Shown piece after piece: positions 27,634-36,644 of a DNA stretch of 61,636 bases. The DNA comes from an uncultured Eubacterium sp. GTDB taxonomy: Bacteria; Bacillota; Clostridia; Lachnospirales; Lachnospiraceae. Where the stretch lies: assembly GCA_910586045.1 (NCBI GenBank), contig CAJUIH010000006.1, positions 1 to 61,636 on the forward strand, given 5' to 3'. The position numbers were made by a program, and so were the translations under genes. Under the pieces are notes generated by a model. The model ran no database searches. It had not been told where the DNA came from and worked only from the letters and a program-made list of their open reading frames with translations. The stretch's first letter is position 1. The number at the start of each line of letters is the position of its first letter.

Positions 27634-27924
27634 CTATGCCTCGTCTTTTCTAACGCATAAATATCGAAGAACGTTGTCCATAATCCGAACATTTTGTTCG
27701 ATCTGACTCGGAGCAGTTGCCGGCGCGTCAAACTGGATAAAATAGAAAAAGCCTTCCCCCATTTTCTGGATCTCATAAGCTAATTTTTTCTTTCCCCATT
27801 CTTCTACCTCAGTAATCTGACCTTCGGCACGGGTAATATACTCTTTTGCCTTTTCAACTACTGCTGCTCTCGCATCATCTTCGATTTTAGCATTCACAAC
27901 GAGCGCTAATTCATATTTGTTCAT
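27634..27924 (-). CDS. rpsF: 30S ribosomal protein S6
   Basis: 96 residues, beginning MNKYELALVVNAKIEDDARA, with the EEWGKKKLAYEIQKMGEGFF signature (about 42-61). A single ferredoxin-like domain that pairs with S18 in the 30S platform. First gene of the rpsF-ssb-rpsR unit, with a strong AAAAGGAGG site. Confidence 0.97.
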   Translation of the reverse strand: MNKYELALVVNAKIEDDARAAVVEKAKEYITRAEGQITEVEEWGKKKLAYEIQKMGEGFFYFIQFDAPATAPSQIEQNVRIMDNVLRYLCVRKDEA

Positions 27925-28013
27925 GCGAATTGTACCTCCTTTTGGTCTCTGGCCCTTTCCTTCATGGAAAAAGCAAGGAATTTATCATATCACGAATACT
28001 TATGTTACCATCT

Positions 28014-28208
28014 TTATTCATTCTTTGCAAGCGGTTTTTTAATATTTTTTACATTTTTTTCTACCATTTTCCTTGCAAGCATAATCTGATGACCGCATCC
28101 GGTGCATTTCAGACGAAAATCCGCGCCCACGCGCAGCACTTCCCATTCGAAACTGCCGCATGGATGTTTTTTCTTTAATTTCAGTATATCACCTGGGTAT
28201 ATATCCAT
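28014..28208 (-). CDS. DUF951 family protein
   Basis: 64 residues. The ATG at 28208 (MDIYPGDILKLKKKHPCGS) is chosen since AAAGGA lies upstream; a longer frame from 28241 overlaps the sirtuin gene. The HPCGS and CTGCGH cysteine pairs resemble a small zinc-binding OB-like fold. The family is common in Firmicutes near rpsF and ychF; its function is unknown. Confidence 0.88.
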   Translation of the reverse strand: MDIYPGDILKLKKKHPCGSFEWEVLRVGADFRLKCTGCGHQIMLARKMVEKNVKNIKKPLAKNE

Positions 28209-28221
28209 AAAAAATTCCTTT

Positions 28222-28965
28222 CTACACCTGGATCTGCCCAAATACTTCCCCGATACTTCCCTGGATTAATAAGTCCGCGCGCCTGTCCATCGGCGTCTGG
28301 GATTTATTGATTAAAACCAGTTTTCGGCCCCTGTAGTAATCTATCAACCCCGCCGCCGGATAAACAGCCAACGACGTTCCGCCAATGATTAATACATCCG
28401 CATTGGAAATATATTGTACGGATTTTTGCATTGTACGGGTATCGAGCCCTTCTTCATACAAGACAACATCCGGCTTAATATCACCGCCGCACGCATCGCA
28501 AAGCGGGATCCCTGTATGATCTTTCATATACTGCGCGTCAAATTTCTTACCGCATTTTCTGCAGTAATTCCGGTGGACGCTTCCATGCAGCTCCAAAACC
28601 TCGGTGCTTCCCGCAAGCTGATGCAGCCCATCTATGTTTTGCGTAATGACAGCTTTCAGTTTGCCTGCCCGTTCCAGTTCCGCCAGTTTTAAATGCGCCT
28701 CATTCGGCTTAGCATCCAGGCACAGCATCTTGTCATGATAAAAACGATAAAATTCCTTTGTATTGCTTAAATAAAAAGAATGGCTTAAAATCGTTTCCGG
28801 CGGGAAATCGTAAGTTTGGTTATACAAACCATCCACGCTTCGAAAATCCGGAATCCCGCTTTCGGTAGAAACGCCAGCCCCGCCGAAAAACACGATTTTG
28901 TCGGACTCGGAAATCATTTTTTGTAATTGTTCTAATTGATTCATCTGTTCTGTTTGTTTTTCCAT
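28222..28965 (-). CDS. NAD-dependent protein deacylase (sirtuin)
   Basis: 247 residues from the ATG at 28965 (preceded by AAAAGGAGAC). Rossmann motifs GGAGVSTESGIPDFRS near residue 28, TQNIDGLHQLAG near 107, the catalytic His in LELHGSVH near 123, the zinc ribbon CRKCGKKF ... CDACGG, and GTSLAVYPAAG near 195. It removes acyl groups from lysines using NAD. Encoded 14 bases before the DUF951 gene. Confidence 0.94.
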   Translation of the reverse strand: MEKQTEQMNQLEQLQKMISESDKIVFFGGAGVSTESGIPDFRSVDGLYNQTYDFPPETILSHSFYLSNTKEFYRFYHDKMLCLDAKPNEAHLKLAELERAGKLKAVITQNIDGLHQLAGSTEVLELHGSVHRNYCRKCGKKFDAQYMKDHTGIPLCDACGGDIKPDVVLYEEGLDTRTMQKSVQYISNADVLIIGGTSLAVYPAAGLIDYYRGRKLVLINKSQTPMDRRADLLIQGSIGEVFGQIQV

Positions 28966-29004
28966 TCTAGTCTCCTTTTCCCATTTGTGCCGCAACACTC
29001 TGTA

Positions 29005-29529
29005 TTATGCCATCCACTGCGCCAAAAAAATGCTGGCCGCCGCTCCCGCCGCCGCTGCCAGTAATGCCCCCGGCAGCGTCCAGCGGGTCTTTTTTACTTT
29101 CACCGCCATATAGTAAACAGACATTGTGTAAAACACCGTTTCTGTAGAACTCATCATAATCGAGGAAATCACGCCAAGCAGCGAATCCGTTCCATACTCT
29201 TTAAAAATGTCCAGTACAAGGCCCGTCGCCGCCGAATTGGAAAACAGGCGCACGACAAATACCGGAATGATTTCTCCCGGAACAAACTGTCCGGCCAGTT
29301 TCTCAAACAAAGAAGAAACTGCCGCAAGCAGGCCGGATGCTCGTAAAATGCCGATTGCTACCATTAATCCAACCAGCGTCGGCATTATTTTAATTACCGT
29401 TTGAAAACCGTCTTTCGCCCCATGGATAAATTCTTCATAAATATTTTGTTTTTGCAGCAGTCCTGTTCCAATCACATAAAAAATAATAAGGGGAATCATC
29501 GCATCCGATAAAAATAAAAGCAATTTCAT
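29005..29529 (-). CDS. spmB: Spore maturation protein B
   Basis: 174 residues, an integral membrane protein of the nucleoside-recognition (Gate) type with about five helices. Shows PTLVGLMVAIGILRASG and VRLFSNSAATGLVLDIFKEYGTDSLLG, typical of SpmB, which acts with SpmA in spore core dehydration. Unusually, spmA is not next to it but at 38358-39023, beyond 9 kb of other genes. Confidence 0.93.
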   Translation of the reverse strand: MKLLLFLSDAMIPLIIFYVIGTGLLQKQNIYEEFIHGAKDGFQTVIKIMPTLVGLMVAIGILRASGLLAAVSSLFEKLAGQFVPGEIIPVFVVRLFSNSAATGLVLDIFKEYGTDSLLGVISSIMMSSTETVFYTMSVYYMAVKVKKTRWTLPGALLAAAAGAAASIFLAQWMA

Positions 29530-29604
29530 AGCGCAAAACGGCTTCCTGTATTCTTTCGTTTATATCTATGCTGCGGATCCAAAACCTATGCAGCATAGAT
29601 GGAT

Positions 29605-31401
29605 TCATATAATATTTTTTCCCCTTTTTCCCATATCCCGCATGCCAAATCCTTTTAAACTGCCATAGAAAGAAGAATGGCGCGGATATTTTGAGCGGTA
29701 TTTCATCATCCTTTTTTGTTTTCCTGCCGCTTCCCCCATAGATTCCGCTACTTCGCCACATGCCGCCACGAGTGCCGCGGCAATCCGATAGTGGTTGCGG
29801 TATTGTCCCGACACGATCGCGTTGACTCTTTTATCAATCATCGTTTCGATCCAAGACATGTATTCCCGCTGCTGGCATTCATCCAGGCTGTAATGTTTTT
29901 TCCATTGGATAAAACATTGATAAAAAACTTCCCGGTTCCTTGCCGGTGTTGTCCCATAACAGTCTCCCGCCTTTGTCCCCCGCAAATATTCGTCCGCCGT
30001 AAATCCAATGTCTTCTACCAGTTGGTCCGCCAATTCCTGGCATCCCTGCTTCCAATCGTCGTCTTTATTTAGCAGCAGCAGGAACAGCGCAATGCCGGAT
30101 TTTATAAACGTTCCGGTCCATCCGAGCGCACCTTTCACTTTCCGGCAGGCATCCATTGTATACGCAAAATCTCCATGCAGAAATTTTAAAGCCGTATACG
30201 TATTTTCGGAAACCATATTTTGCTCCAGTTCTTTTTCATGTACCGCGGTATAAACCCCATGCTGCACATCTTCGATCGCTTTTTCCAAAATTTTATGATA
30301 AGCGGCAGGACTGCTGCATTCATTGATAAACCGCAGATAATTCAAAGGCGTTGTATGGGACCGAAATGCTTCTGCCAGGCATTTTTCAGCCTGGATCTCG
30401 TCTTTTGCGCGAATGGCAGCCTCTGCCGTTTGAATGGCAATCAAACTGCGGTATACATATTTATGGTCAATGTTTGCCAAGGCTTCAGTTCCGATTTCGA
30501 TCTGCTCTTGATAATTGTGTAAAACATCCAGACTTTTCAGTGCCTCCAAATACAAAGAAGGATGTTTCGCATAAGCAAGCCTTGCCGCTTCCAATAATCC
30601 GCTGTTTCCCTTCTGGTACCGAACAGCTTCCATCAGCAGCCTTGCCGGCACATCGCCTTCTTCTTTGGATAACAGGGTAATCCAGTCATCCCAAAACCTG
30701 GATAATCCTTTTAGCTCTTCCCTCCCAATGCTCAGCATATCTTCAAGCCTGATTTTCCTGAAAAAAGGAATTTGATAATAACTGTAGATCGTAGCGGCCC
30801 GCGCATCCTCCTGCAATACTTGATATTGTGCATATAACACATACAGCGCCAGGCTGTCCAGGTCAATGGACGCCAGTTTTTCCTTTACCAGTTTTTCCAG
30901 CCCGATATGAAAATCATCCCAATCATTTACAACTAATACTTCCGTATCCATCATTTGCTGAAAGATCTGTACCGCCTCATGATAACATCCTGTATTCACA
31001 CAGCGCTGCATCAATCTTGCGCTCTCTTCATAAATCCGCCCGATCCCATGATCCTGATATTCCCACAGCCAGTCTGAATCCCAATAACTTCTCGAATAAT
31101 CCTCATATCCCTGTGCTTTGAGGTATAACTCACCATTTCTGATCTGTCCAAATAATAAACGCAGCCTGTCCGATTCTGTGCGAATTTCCTGTCGGTCCGC
31201 ACCATGCACCGCATAAAATCCCGCCTGCTGCTCTTCCCCATGCGGCTGTCTTTTTTGCACTTCATCCAATATCTCCAAAAATTCCTGCCGCTGGTTTTCC
31301 GGAATTTTGCGTGCGATACTGCGGATAAGACACAGCAGATCCCCTCTTTCCAGCTTCTCAGACTGCCGGTCTACCACTTCTGTAAATTCTCTTAAATTCA
31401 T
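29605..31401 (-). CDS. Large helical hypothetical protein
   Basis: 598 residues from an ATG at 31401 with GGGGAGGAACGG directly upstream. The protein is soluble and predicted almost entirely helical, with spaced Trp/Tyr/Leu patterns suggesting TPR- or HEAT-like repeats (for instance the region about 85-420). The C-terminal SKYPRHSSFYGSLK recalls the end of proteins that follow SWIM zinc fingers in bacteria, but no SWIM motif is present here. No catalytic motif seen. It is the first gene left of the accessory block. Confidence 0.75.
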   Translation of the reverse strand: MNLREFTEVVDRQSEKLERGDLLCLIRSIARKIPENQRQEFLEILDEVQKRQPHGEEQQAGFYAVHGADRQEIRTESDRLRLLFGQIRNGELYLKAQGYEDYSRSYWDSDWLWEYQDHGIGRIYEESARLMQRCVNTGCYHEAVQIFQQMMDTEVLVVNDWDDFHIGLEKLVKEKLASIDLDSLALYVLYAQYQVLQEDARAATIYSYYQIPFFRKIRLEDMLSIGREELKGLSRFWDDWITLLSKEEGDVPARLLMEAVRYQKGNSGLLEAARLAYAKHPSLYLEALKSLDVLHNYQEQIEIGTEALANIDHKYVYRSLIAIQTAEAAIRAKDEIQAEKCLAEAFRSHTTPLNYLRFINECSSPAAYHKILEKAIEDVQHGVYTAVHEKELEQNMVSENTYTALKFLHGDFAYTMDACRKVKGALGWTGTFIKSGIALFLLLLNKDDDWKQGCQELADQLVEDIGFTADEYLRGTKAGDCYGTTPARNREVFYQCFIQWKKHYSLDECQQREYMSWIETMIDKRVNAIVSGQYRNHYRIAAALVAACGEVAESMGEAAGKQKRMMKYRSKYPRHSSFYGSLKGFGMRDMGKRGKNII

Positions 31402-31502
31402 CCGTTCCTCCCCTGCGCACCTGATTATATTCCTGTTATAAAAATTGCAGAACATCAGACCCTGCCATTGTCTGCTGTTCTGCATATTTAAAAGGAGAAG
31501 TT

Positions 31503-31671
31503 ATGAAAAAAAACATTTTATGGTACGGTTCCTGCCCTGACAGCATGCCTGCTTTCCATATCGTGCTAATCAGGCACCTGCCTCACCGACCTGTACCTAC
31601 TATAAAATACAAAAGTGAACAGGTTTTGTTTTTTACGTGAATAATCTGTGAAATTATTTACTCTAATTTTT
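31503..31671 (+). pseudogene. Possible lipoprotein gene relic
   Basis: AAAGGAGAAGTT precedes an ATG at 31503 and a run of eight A. With one A fewer, the frame would encode MKKTFYG and then ALTACLLSISC, a convincing lipoprotein signal with lipobox; that frame ends at once in TAA, and a further shift gives ANQAPASPTC. The uninterrupted frame makes only about 45 residues of low-quality sequence. It looks like the decayed start of a lipoprotein gene. Evidence is slight. Confidence 0.35.
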
Positions 31672-31951
31672 CATAACTTGTTAGGCACTGTATGGAAAGA
31701 GCCAAATACAGACGTATCGGATAAACCTCGCATACAGTTCCATAGAAACCTTTCTTACTGCCTGATACGAAAACAGCATGGAATCTTTTTCAATAAATAT
31801 TTGCTTTTATAACAGAAACCTGCTAAACTCTATATAAGCAAATTTTAACACATAGTATTGCAAGCATTCAATACAAAACTGAACTTTCTTCAAGACGGTT
31901 TATAGATCCGGCACTTCCATTTTACCCTATGAAAACAAAAGGAGACCTACT
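31672..31951. other. Non-coding gap before the aldo/keto reductase
   Basis: No frame with start signals. The motif ACTGTATGG at about 31686 and CATACAGTTCCA at about 31732 form a weak inverted repeat of uncertain meaning. No clear promoter for the downstream reductase gene could be assigned. Confidence 0.4.
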
Positions 31952-33082
31952 ATGATTTATAAAGATTTTCAGGATTTAAAATTGTCAGCGCTTGGTTTCG
32001 GCTGTATGCGTCTGCCGCAGAACAGCGAAAAGCTGACCGATATCAATGAAACATTGACCGAAGAAATGATTTCTTACGCAATGGAACAAGGCGTCAATTA
32101 TTACGATACGGCATGGGGCTACCATGACGGCGCTTCCGAAACAGTCATAGGCCGTATTCTCGGGAAATATCCGCGCGGCAATTATTATCTCGCTACCAAA
32201 TTTCCCGGATACGACCTTGCAAATATGGACAAGGCAGAAGAAATCTTTGAAAAACAGCTTGAAAAATGCGGCGTCACCTATTTTGATTTTTACCTTTTCC
32301 ACAATGTCTGTGAAATGAATATCGACGCCTATCTGGATCCGAAATACGGCATTTACGATTATCTGATGCGGCAAAAACAGAACGGACGCATTCGTCATCT
32401 TGGTTTTTCCGCACATGCGAACTATGAGACAATGAAACGATTTTTAGATGCTTACGGAAAAGATATGGAATTTTGCCAAATTCAATTAAACTGGATGGAC
32501 TGGACGTTCCAGAACGCAAAAGAGAAAGTAGCGCTGTTAAACGAATACAAGATTCCGGTATGGGTAATGGAACCGCTGCGCGGCGGAAAACTGGCTTCGC
32601 TTTCGGACGCGGAGACAGCCAAACTAAAAGCGCTGCGCCCGCTGGAAGAAACAGCGGCATGGGCGTTTCGTTTCCTGCAGGGCATTGACAGCGTAACGAT
32701 GATTTTATCCGGTATGTCGGATTTTGAACAAGTACAAAAAAATATTCAGACATTTGCATCTGACCAGAAACTAAACCAGCAGGAAACCGATACCCTGTTA
32801 GGCATTGCGGACCAAATGCTGAAAACCAATACGGTTCCATGTACCGCCTGTAGCTACTGTACATCGCACTGCCCAAAAGGACTGAATATTCCATCTCTCT
32901 TAGAGTTATATAACGAACATAATTTTACCGGCGGCGGATTTATCGCACCAATGGCGCTTTCATCGATTCCAAAAGACAAACAGCCGTCCGCGTGCATTGG
33001 ATGCAGAAGCTGTGAAGCTGTCTGTCCGCAGCAGATTAAAATTTCTGAAACATTGGCGGATTTCTGCAAGAAGCTAAAATAA
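31952..33082 (+). CDS. Aldo/keto reductase with C-terminal 4Fe-4S motifs
   Basis: 376 residues. An aldo/keto reductase barrel (about 1-280) with the tetrad Asp and Tyr in YYDTAWGYHDG, Lys in YLATKFPG and His in YLFHNV. A C-terminal ferredoxin-like region carries CTACSYCTSHCPKG (about 297-310) and CIGCRSCEAVCPQQ (about 350-363). This iron-sulfur variety is common in anaerobes; the substrate is unknown. AAAAGGAGACC precedes the ATG, and a terminator follows. Confidence 0.94.
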   Translation: MIYKDFQDLKLSALGFGCMRLPQNSEKLTDINETLTEEMISYAMEQGVNYYDTAWGYHDGASETVIGRILGKYPRGNYYLATKFPGYDLANMDKAEEIFEKQLEKCGVTYFDFYLFHNVCEMNIDAYLDPKYGIYDYLMRQKQNGRIRHLGFSAHANYETMKRFLDAYGKDMEFCQIQLNWMDWTFQNAKEKVALLNEYKIPVWVMEPLRGGKLASLSDAETAKLKALRPLEETAAWAFRFLQGIDSVTMILSGMSDFEQVQKNIQTFASDQKLNQQETDTLLGIADQMLKTNTVPCTACSYCTSHCPKGLNIPSLLELYNEHNFTGGGFIAPMALSSIPKDKQPSACIGCRSCEAVCPQQIKISETLADFCKKLK

Positions 33083-33098
33083 AGATTCACAAAACCAG

Positions 33099-33126
33099 CA
33101 AAAGGGGCTGTCAACAGCCCCTTTTT
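33099..33126. terminator. Terminator of the aldo/keto reductase gene
   Basis: AAAGGGGCTGT and ACAGCCCCTTT pair over a two-base loop and run into TTTTT. It also lies downstream of the convergent ABC permease gene. Confidence 0.88.
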
Positions 33127-33150
33127 GAAATTTATTCCAAAACGCTTCGC

Positions 33151-34341
33151 TTATCCGGCTGCTTTTGCAGCTTTTACGACTACGGCAGCTTCAACAGCCA
33201 GCAAAATATACAGAACCAATATAAGCCCCGGCCATTCGCCTATTCCTGCGGCCAGCAGAAGCAATAACGCCGGAACAACGTATTTTCGCGGATGGTGCCA
33301 CAAGTCACTTTCAATCTTCCAGCCGCAAATCGGAGCAAACCATTCGAGCAATACAGAACAAATTGCGCTCTGCAATGCGAAATAAATGCCTGCAGCTATG
33401 ATCCAAACGGTAACACCACCGTTTTGGATCTGCATACTGCAAAGGTATATCACATTCGCCGCCAGATTGCAGAGAAAAATAAACAGGCAGTAAGGTATGC
33501 AAAATGCCCCTTTCTGGCCAGGCAGAAACCGAACGGCCTGCTCTAAAGCCGTGTCACATGACAGCAAAATACAAAGCGGCGTATTCAAACACAAAATCAC
33601 AAAGCTGATCGGGCCAATGGAAAACCGCGGCAATACACAAGCTACACCCCACATCACAACCGTATTGACCAGATAATTTTTGTGGCATTTCAAATAACGG
33701 AAAAAATACCGCCAGACAGAACTATGGACATAACTTTTTTGTACCCGAACCCCCTCTTTTTGTACATAAAAAGCATAGGCATCCACACGCTGCAGCAAAA
33801 GTACCGCAAATATGCTATTGACCAGTAAAAACAGGATCAACCACGGCTGATTCTCCAAAAACAATATAGCTGTCAAAACCGCGGCCGCCCAAAGGACAAA
33901 AACATACCCATATTTTCTAAGCGGATAACCGGCAGCAGTCATAAAAACCGCGTTTTCCACACATAGGACACTCACGAAAATCTCCGCTGGCTTCCAGTCA
34001 GAACACGCCAATAAAATAGACAAAAGCACCCCCGTCTTTGTAACAATAGCATAAACCCCCAAAGTGGTTATATAGGAAAAGACAAACTGCAGACGGTGGA
34101 ACGGAAGCATCAGCATATGCTGCAAATAAATGCCAAGTCCCTCTGAAGTTAACGCCTGCCACATCACCCCCGCGGTAAAGGTACTAACCATCAGATTACA
34201 GACCGACGGCGCAATCGGAATCCTAAAATCAGAAAGACGCAGGCCAGAAAATACAATCAGTTCGATGAAAAAAGTCCGGATGAGCCTTTCATAGTTTGCT
34301 CCAAACAGCTTTTTTGCAAATGCGTTATACATTGTTTTCAC
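33151..34341 (-). CDS. ABC transporter permease (multi-helix)
   Basis: 396 residues with about ten hydrophobic helices and no other domain. The start is a GTG at 34341, nine bases after GGGAGG, giving MKTMYNAFAKKLF; it overlaps the end of the ATPase gene. Partner of the ATPase just upstream. I do not recognise the family; the arrangement is like bacteriocin-immunity or lipid-type exporters. The C-terminus is rich in Ala and Val. Confidence 0.8.
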   Translation of the reverse strand: MKTMYNAFAKKLFGANYERLIRTFFIELIVFSGLRLSDFRIPIAPSVCNLMVSTFTAGVMWQALTSEGLGIYLQHMLMLPFHRLQFVFSYITTLGVYAIVTKTGVLLSILLACSDWKPAEIFVSVLCVENAVFMTAAGYPLRKYGYVFVLWAAAVLTAILFLENQPWLILFLLVNSIFAVLLLQRVDAYAFYVQKEGVRVQKSYVHSSVWRYFFRYLKCHKNYLVNTVVMWGVACVLPRFSIGPISFVILCLNTPLCILLSCDTALEQAVRFLPGQKGAFCIPYCLFIFLCNLAANVIYLCSMQIQNGGVTVWIIAAGIYFALQSAICSVLLEWFAPICGWKIESDLWHHPRKYVVPALLLLLAAGIGEWPGLILVLYILLAVEAAVVVKAAKAAG

Positions 34342-35032
34342 AGCAAAGCACCTCCCGAATGTTTGCGGCATTGATCTGTCCGCGCTGAAAGGTCTGCCGG
34401 ATATTTCCATTTTCCAAAACGAGTACCCGGTCAGAAGTCAACGTAATACTTTCTAAAATATGGGAAGAAAACAAAACAGTCCCATACTCCCTGTACCTGC
34501 CAATCTGCTCATATAAAAATTCCGTACTTTCAAAATCCAGCCCATTGACCGGTTCATCCAATAAAAGCAGCTCTGTTTTCAATGCAAACGCAGTAATCAA
34601 AAAAGCCTTTTTCTGATTGCCGGTTGATAAGTCTTTTAACAGGGTATCCACATATTCCTCAAAGCGGAAGCCATGTAGCAGTTCGGATACATCCGGCAGT
34701 TTCTTTTTATAAGCCGAAAAAACATATGACAGATATTCCCGGAATGTAAAATATCCAAAAGAATGATCCTCTGCAAATACCGTATAACGGCTGGTTTTAA
34801 AATCCCTTCCCCGCAGGTTTACCGGCCGGCCATGAAAACAAATACGCTCAGACCGATACGAAGAAGACAGCCCGGACAACAATTTTAAAAAAGTAGTCTT
34901 TCCGGCTCCATTCATCCCTATCAATCCAACCACTTCCCGTTCCGACAGTTCGGCCGATAAATCAGATAACACCATTTTTTCCTTGTGATACCATGCATCC
35001 AGATGTTTGATTGTCAATAAGGAATTTACCAT
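34325..35032 (-). CDS. ABC transporter ATP-binding protein
   Basis: 235 residues. Walker A GLIGMNGAGKTTF near 37, signature LSTGNQKKAFL near 137 (LSTGN rather than LSGGQ), Walker B ELLLLDEPVNGLD near 157, and the switch His in LFSSHILES. Close to the BcrA/drug-export group of short ATPases. It follows the small membrane protein by one base and overlaps the permease gene. Confidence 0.93.
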   Translation of the reverse strand: MVNSLLTIKHLDAWYHKEKMVLSDLSAELSEREVVGLIGMNGAGKTTFLKLLSGLSSSYRSERICFHGRPVNLRGRDFKTSRYTVFAEDHSFGYFTFREYLSYVFSAYKKKLPDVSELLHGFRFEEYVDTLLKDLSTGNQKKAFLITAFALKTELLLLDEPVNGLDFESTEFLYEQIGRYREYGTVLFSSHILESITLTSDRVLVLENGNIRQTFQRGQINAANIREVLCCENNV

Positions 35033-35033
35033 T

Positions 35034-35210
35034 TTACCGATCCCCTTTCCTGTCTTTTTCTTTTTTCCATTCTGTATAAGCGGCGTACAGAAACGCCGCG
35101 CCTAAGACCACATAAAGGACTGTCATTTCTGTTTTGCCGGACAAACCGCTGATTACTGACGCTGCCAACCAAATTAAACTCATAATTCCACGAATATATA
35201 CATGACGCAT
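35034..35210 (-). CDS. Small two-helix membrane protein of the ABC operon
   Basis: 58 residues: a short basic start, two hydrophobic helices (about 8-25 and 30-47) and a charged tail EWKKEKDRKGDR. AAGGAGGAAATAACA precedes the ATG, and the TAA stop is followed directly by AATG of the ATPase gene (TAAAATG), so it heads this operon. Too short for most gene finders. Possibly a small regulator or subunit of the exporter; the function is inferred from position only. Confidence 0.82.
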   Translation of the reverse strand: MRHVYIRGIMSLIWLAASVISGLSGKTEMTVLYVVLGAAFLYAAYTEWKKEKDRKGDR

Positions 35211-35303
35211 TGTTATTTCCTCCTTGTATTGTTCTGTATCTATATCATAGCGGAAAAAAGAGACTCATGCGCAAATGTCCGCGATCAGCAGTTTTTTGAC
35301 CAC

Positions 35304-35340
35304 GAAAAAAACCGCAAAGCTTTGCTTCGCCCTGCGGTCT
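35304..35340 (-). terminator. Terminator of the response regulator-kinase operon
   Basis: On the minus strand ACCGCA (from TGCGGT complement at 35333-35338) pairs with TGCGGT (complement of 35311-35316) and is followed by seven T. It separates the kinase gene from the ABC operon. Confidence 0.8.
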
Positions 35341-36644
35341 TATTCCTGTTCTAAAACAGGTACTCCCTGATAAGATAAAGTGGCTACTGCCCAAAACGTA
35401 TGGCCCGTATAAGAAGTCTGTACCATCCCGTCATACTTTTCAGCAGCCGTTTGCGCACTTTTAAGCCCCCATCCATGCAGCCCTGTTTCTTCTTTTATTG
35501 TTTCCAGTTCTCCGTCTTTTGTACGCGGCAAAACCGCCATACTGTTTTCTACCTTGATAACCAGCATTTGATTGATGCGCCGGATCGTTAACCGGACAAA
35601 CCGCTCCTCTTCCCGCACCTGTTTGGCTGCTTCAAAAGCATTGTCTAAAAGATTTCCCAGTATCGCGCACAAATCCGTACCCCGCACGTTTGTATGACGT
35701 GGAAATTCAACCTGTATCTGATACCGGATCCTATTGTCTTTTGCTGTCTGAAGCTTGCTGTTAATCAAATAATCTACGGTTTCATCCCCTGTCCAAAGCG
35801 TATCCGCCATTTCCTGCACAGGAGCCTGCAGTTCGTCCAAATACTGTATAGCTTCCTCCCATTTGTTGCGTGAAAGGAGCTGGCGCAGCGCACCGATATG
35901 ATGATGAAAATCATGAAACAGCTTAGCATTGACTGCGTAAGCCTGGTTCAAAGCCGTATAATCATGCTCCAGCAGACTGGCCTGTTCTGTTTTTAACCTG
36001 GCAAGCTCCTTTTCTACTTCATACTGGCGGTTTATATGAAATACCAGAACGGACATCAGCAGCACAATTGCTAAAATGGTCCACATCTGCAATATATCGT
36101 CCGCAATGGCAAGCATGGTCTGCTGCGATAATGTAACAACAGCGATAAATCCGGTTAAGACTATTGCCGAAACAAACCGAAACGATTCTTTTCCATTTAA
36201 TTCCGGCTGTCTGCTAACAAACAGTACAATAGCAAGCAGCAGTAAATGCAGCAGCCAAACAGCCGTTTGCCCATTCCGCGTATTTTCATTTAGAAACGAT
36301 GCCGTATGAAAAAAAACGCCTGCCCAAGCTGCAATTAAAAACCGCCAAAAAACAACCGCGATCTCATAATAAACCCCGACAAACAAGCTCATTCGAAAAT
36401 CCGCGCCCTGAAAGCGACGGGCACATACAGCAATCCAGACAGCTTCAGCCAACACGCGGTATAAATTCGACAATCCCGATACAGACAATAGAACCGTTAC
36501 GGCAGCAATCCCCGCAAATGCCGCAGCGGCACAGTTTTTATCCGCCTTCTTTGCCGCCCGCAGCCGAGCATCCAAATACAGGCATACCAGCACCCGTACG
36601 CCCGCAGCCAAAACATTGGAACACAACAGCAATACTTCTGTCAT
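35340..36644 (-). CDS. Sensor histidine kinase, AgrC-like
   Basis: 434 residues. About six N-terminal membrane helices (about 1-205), a coiled-coil, the H-box FHDFHHHIGALRQLL (phosphorylated His near 250) and a GHKL ATPase domain with ILGNLLDNAFEAA near 325 and GWGLKSAQ near 400. This is the six-helix peptide-sensor type paired with LytTR regulators. The ATG at 36644 overlaps the regulator's stop (ATGA). No agrB or agrD gene is seen nearby. Confidence 0.92.
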   Translation of the reverse strand: MTEVLLLCSNVLAAGVRVLVCLYLDARLRAAKKADKNCAAAAFAGIAAVTVLLSVSGLSNLYRVLAEAVWIAVCARRFQGADFRMSLFVGVYYEIAVVFWRFLIAAWAGVFFHTASFLNENTRNGQTAVWLLHLLLLAIVLFVSRQPELNGKESFRFVSAIVLTGFIAVVTLSQQTMLAIADDILQMWTILAIVLLMSVLVFHINRQYEVEKELARLKTEQASLLEHDYTALNQAYAVNAKLFHDFHHHIGALRQLLSRNKWEEAIQYLDELQAPVQEMADTLWTGDETVDYLINSKLQTAKDNRIRYQIQVEFPRHTNVRGTDLCAILGNLLDNAFEAAKQVREEERFVRLTIRRINQMLVIKVENSMAVLPRTKDGELETIKEETGLHGWGLKSAQTAAEKYDGMVQTSYTGHTFWAVATLSYQGVPVLEQE

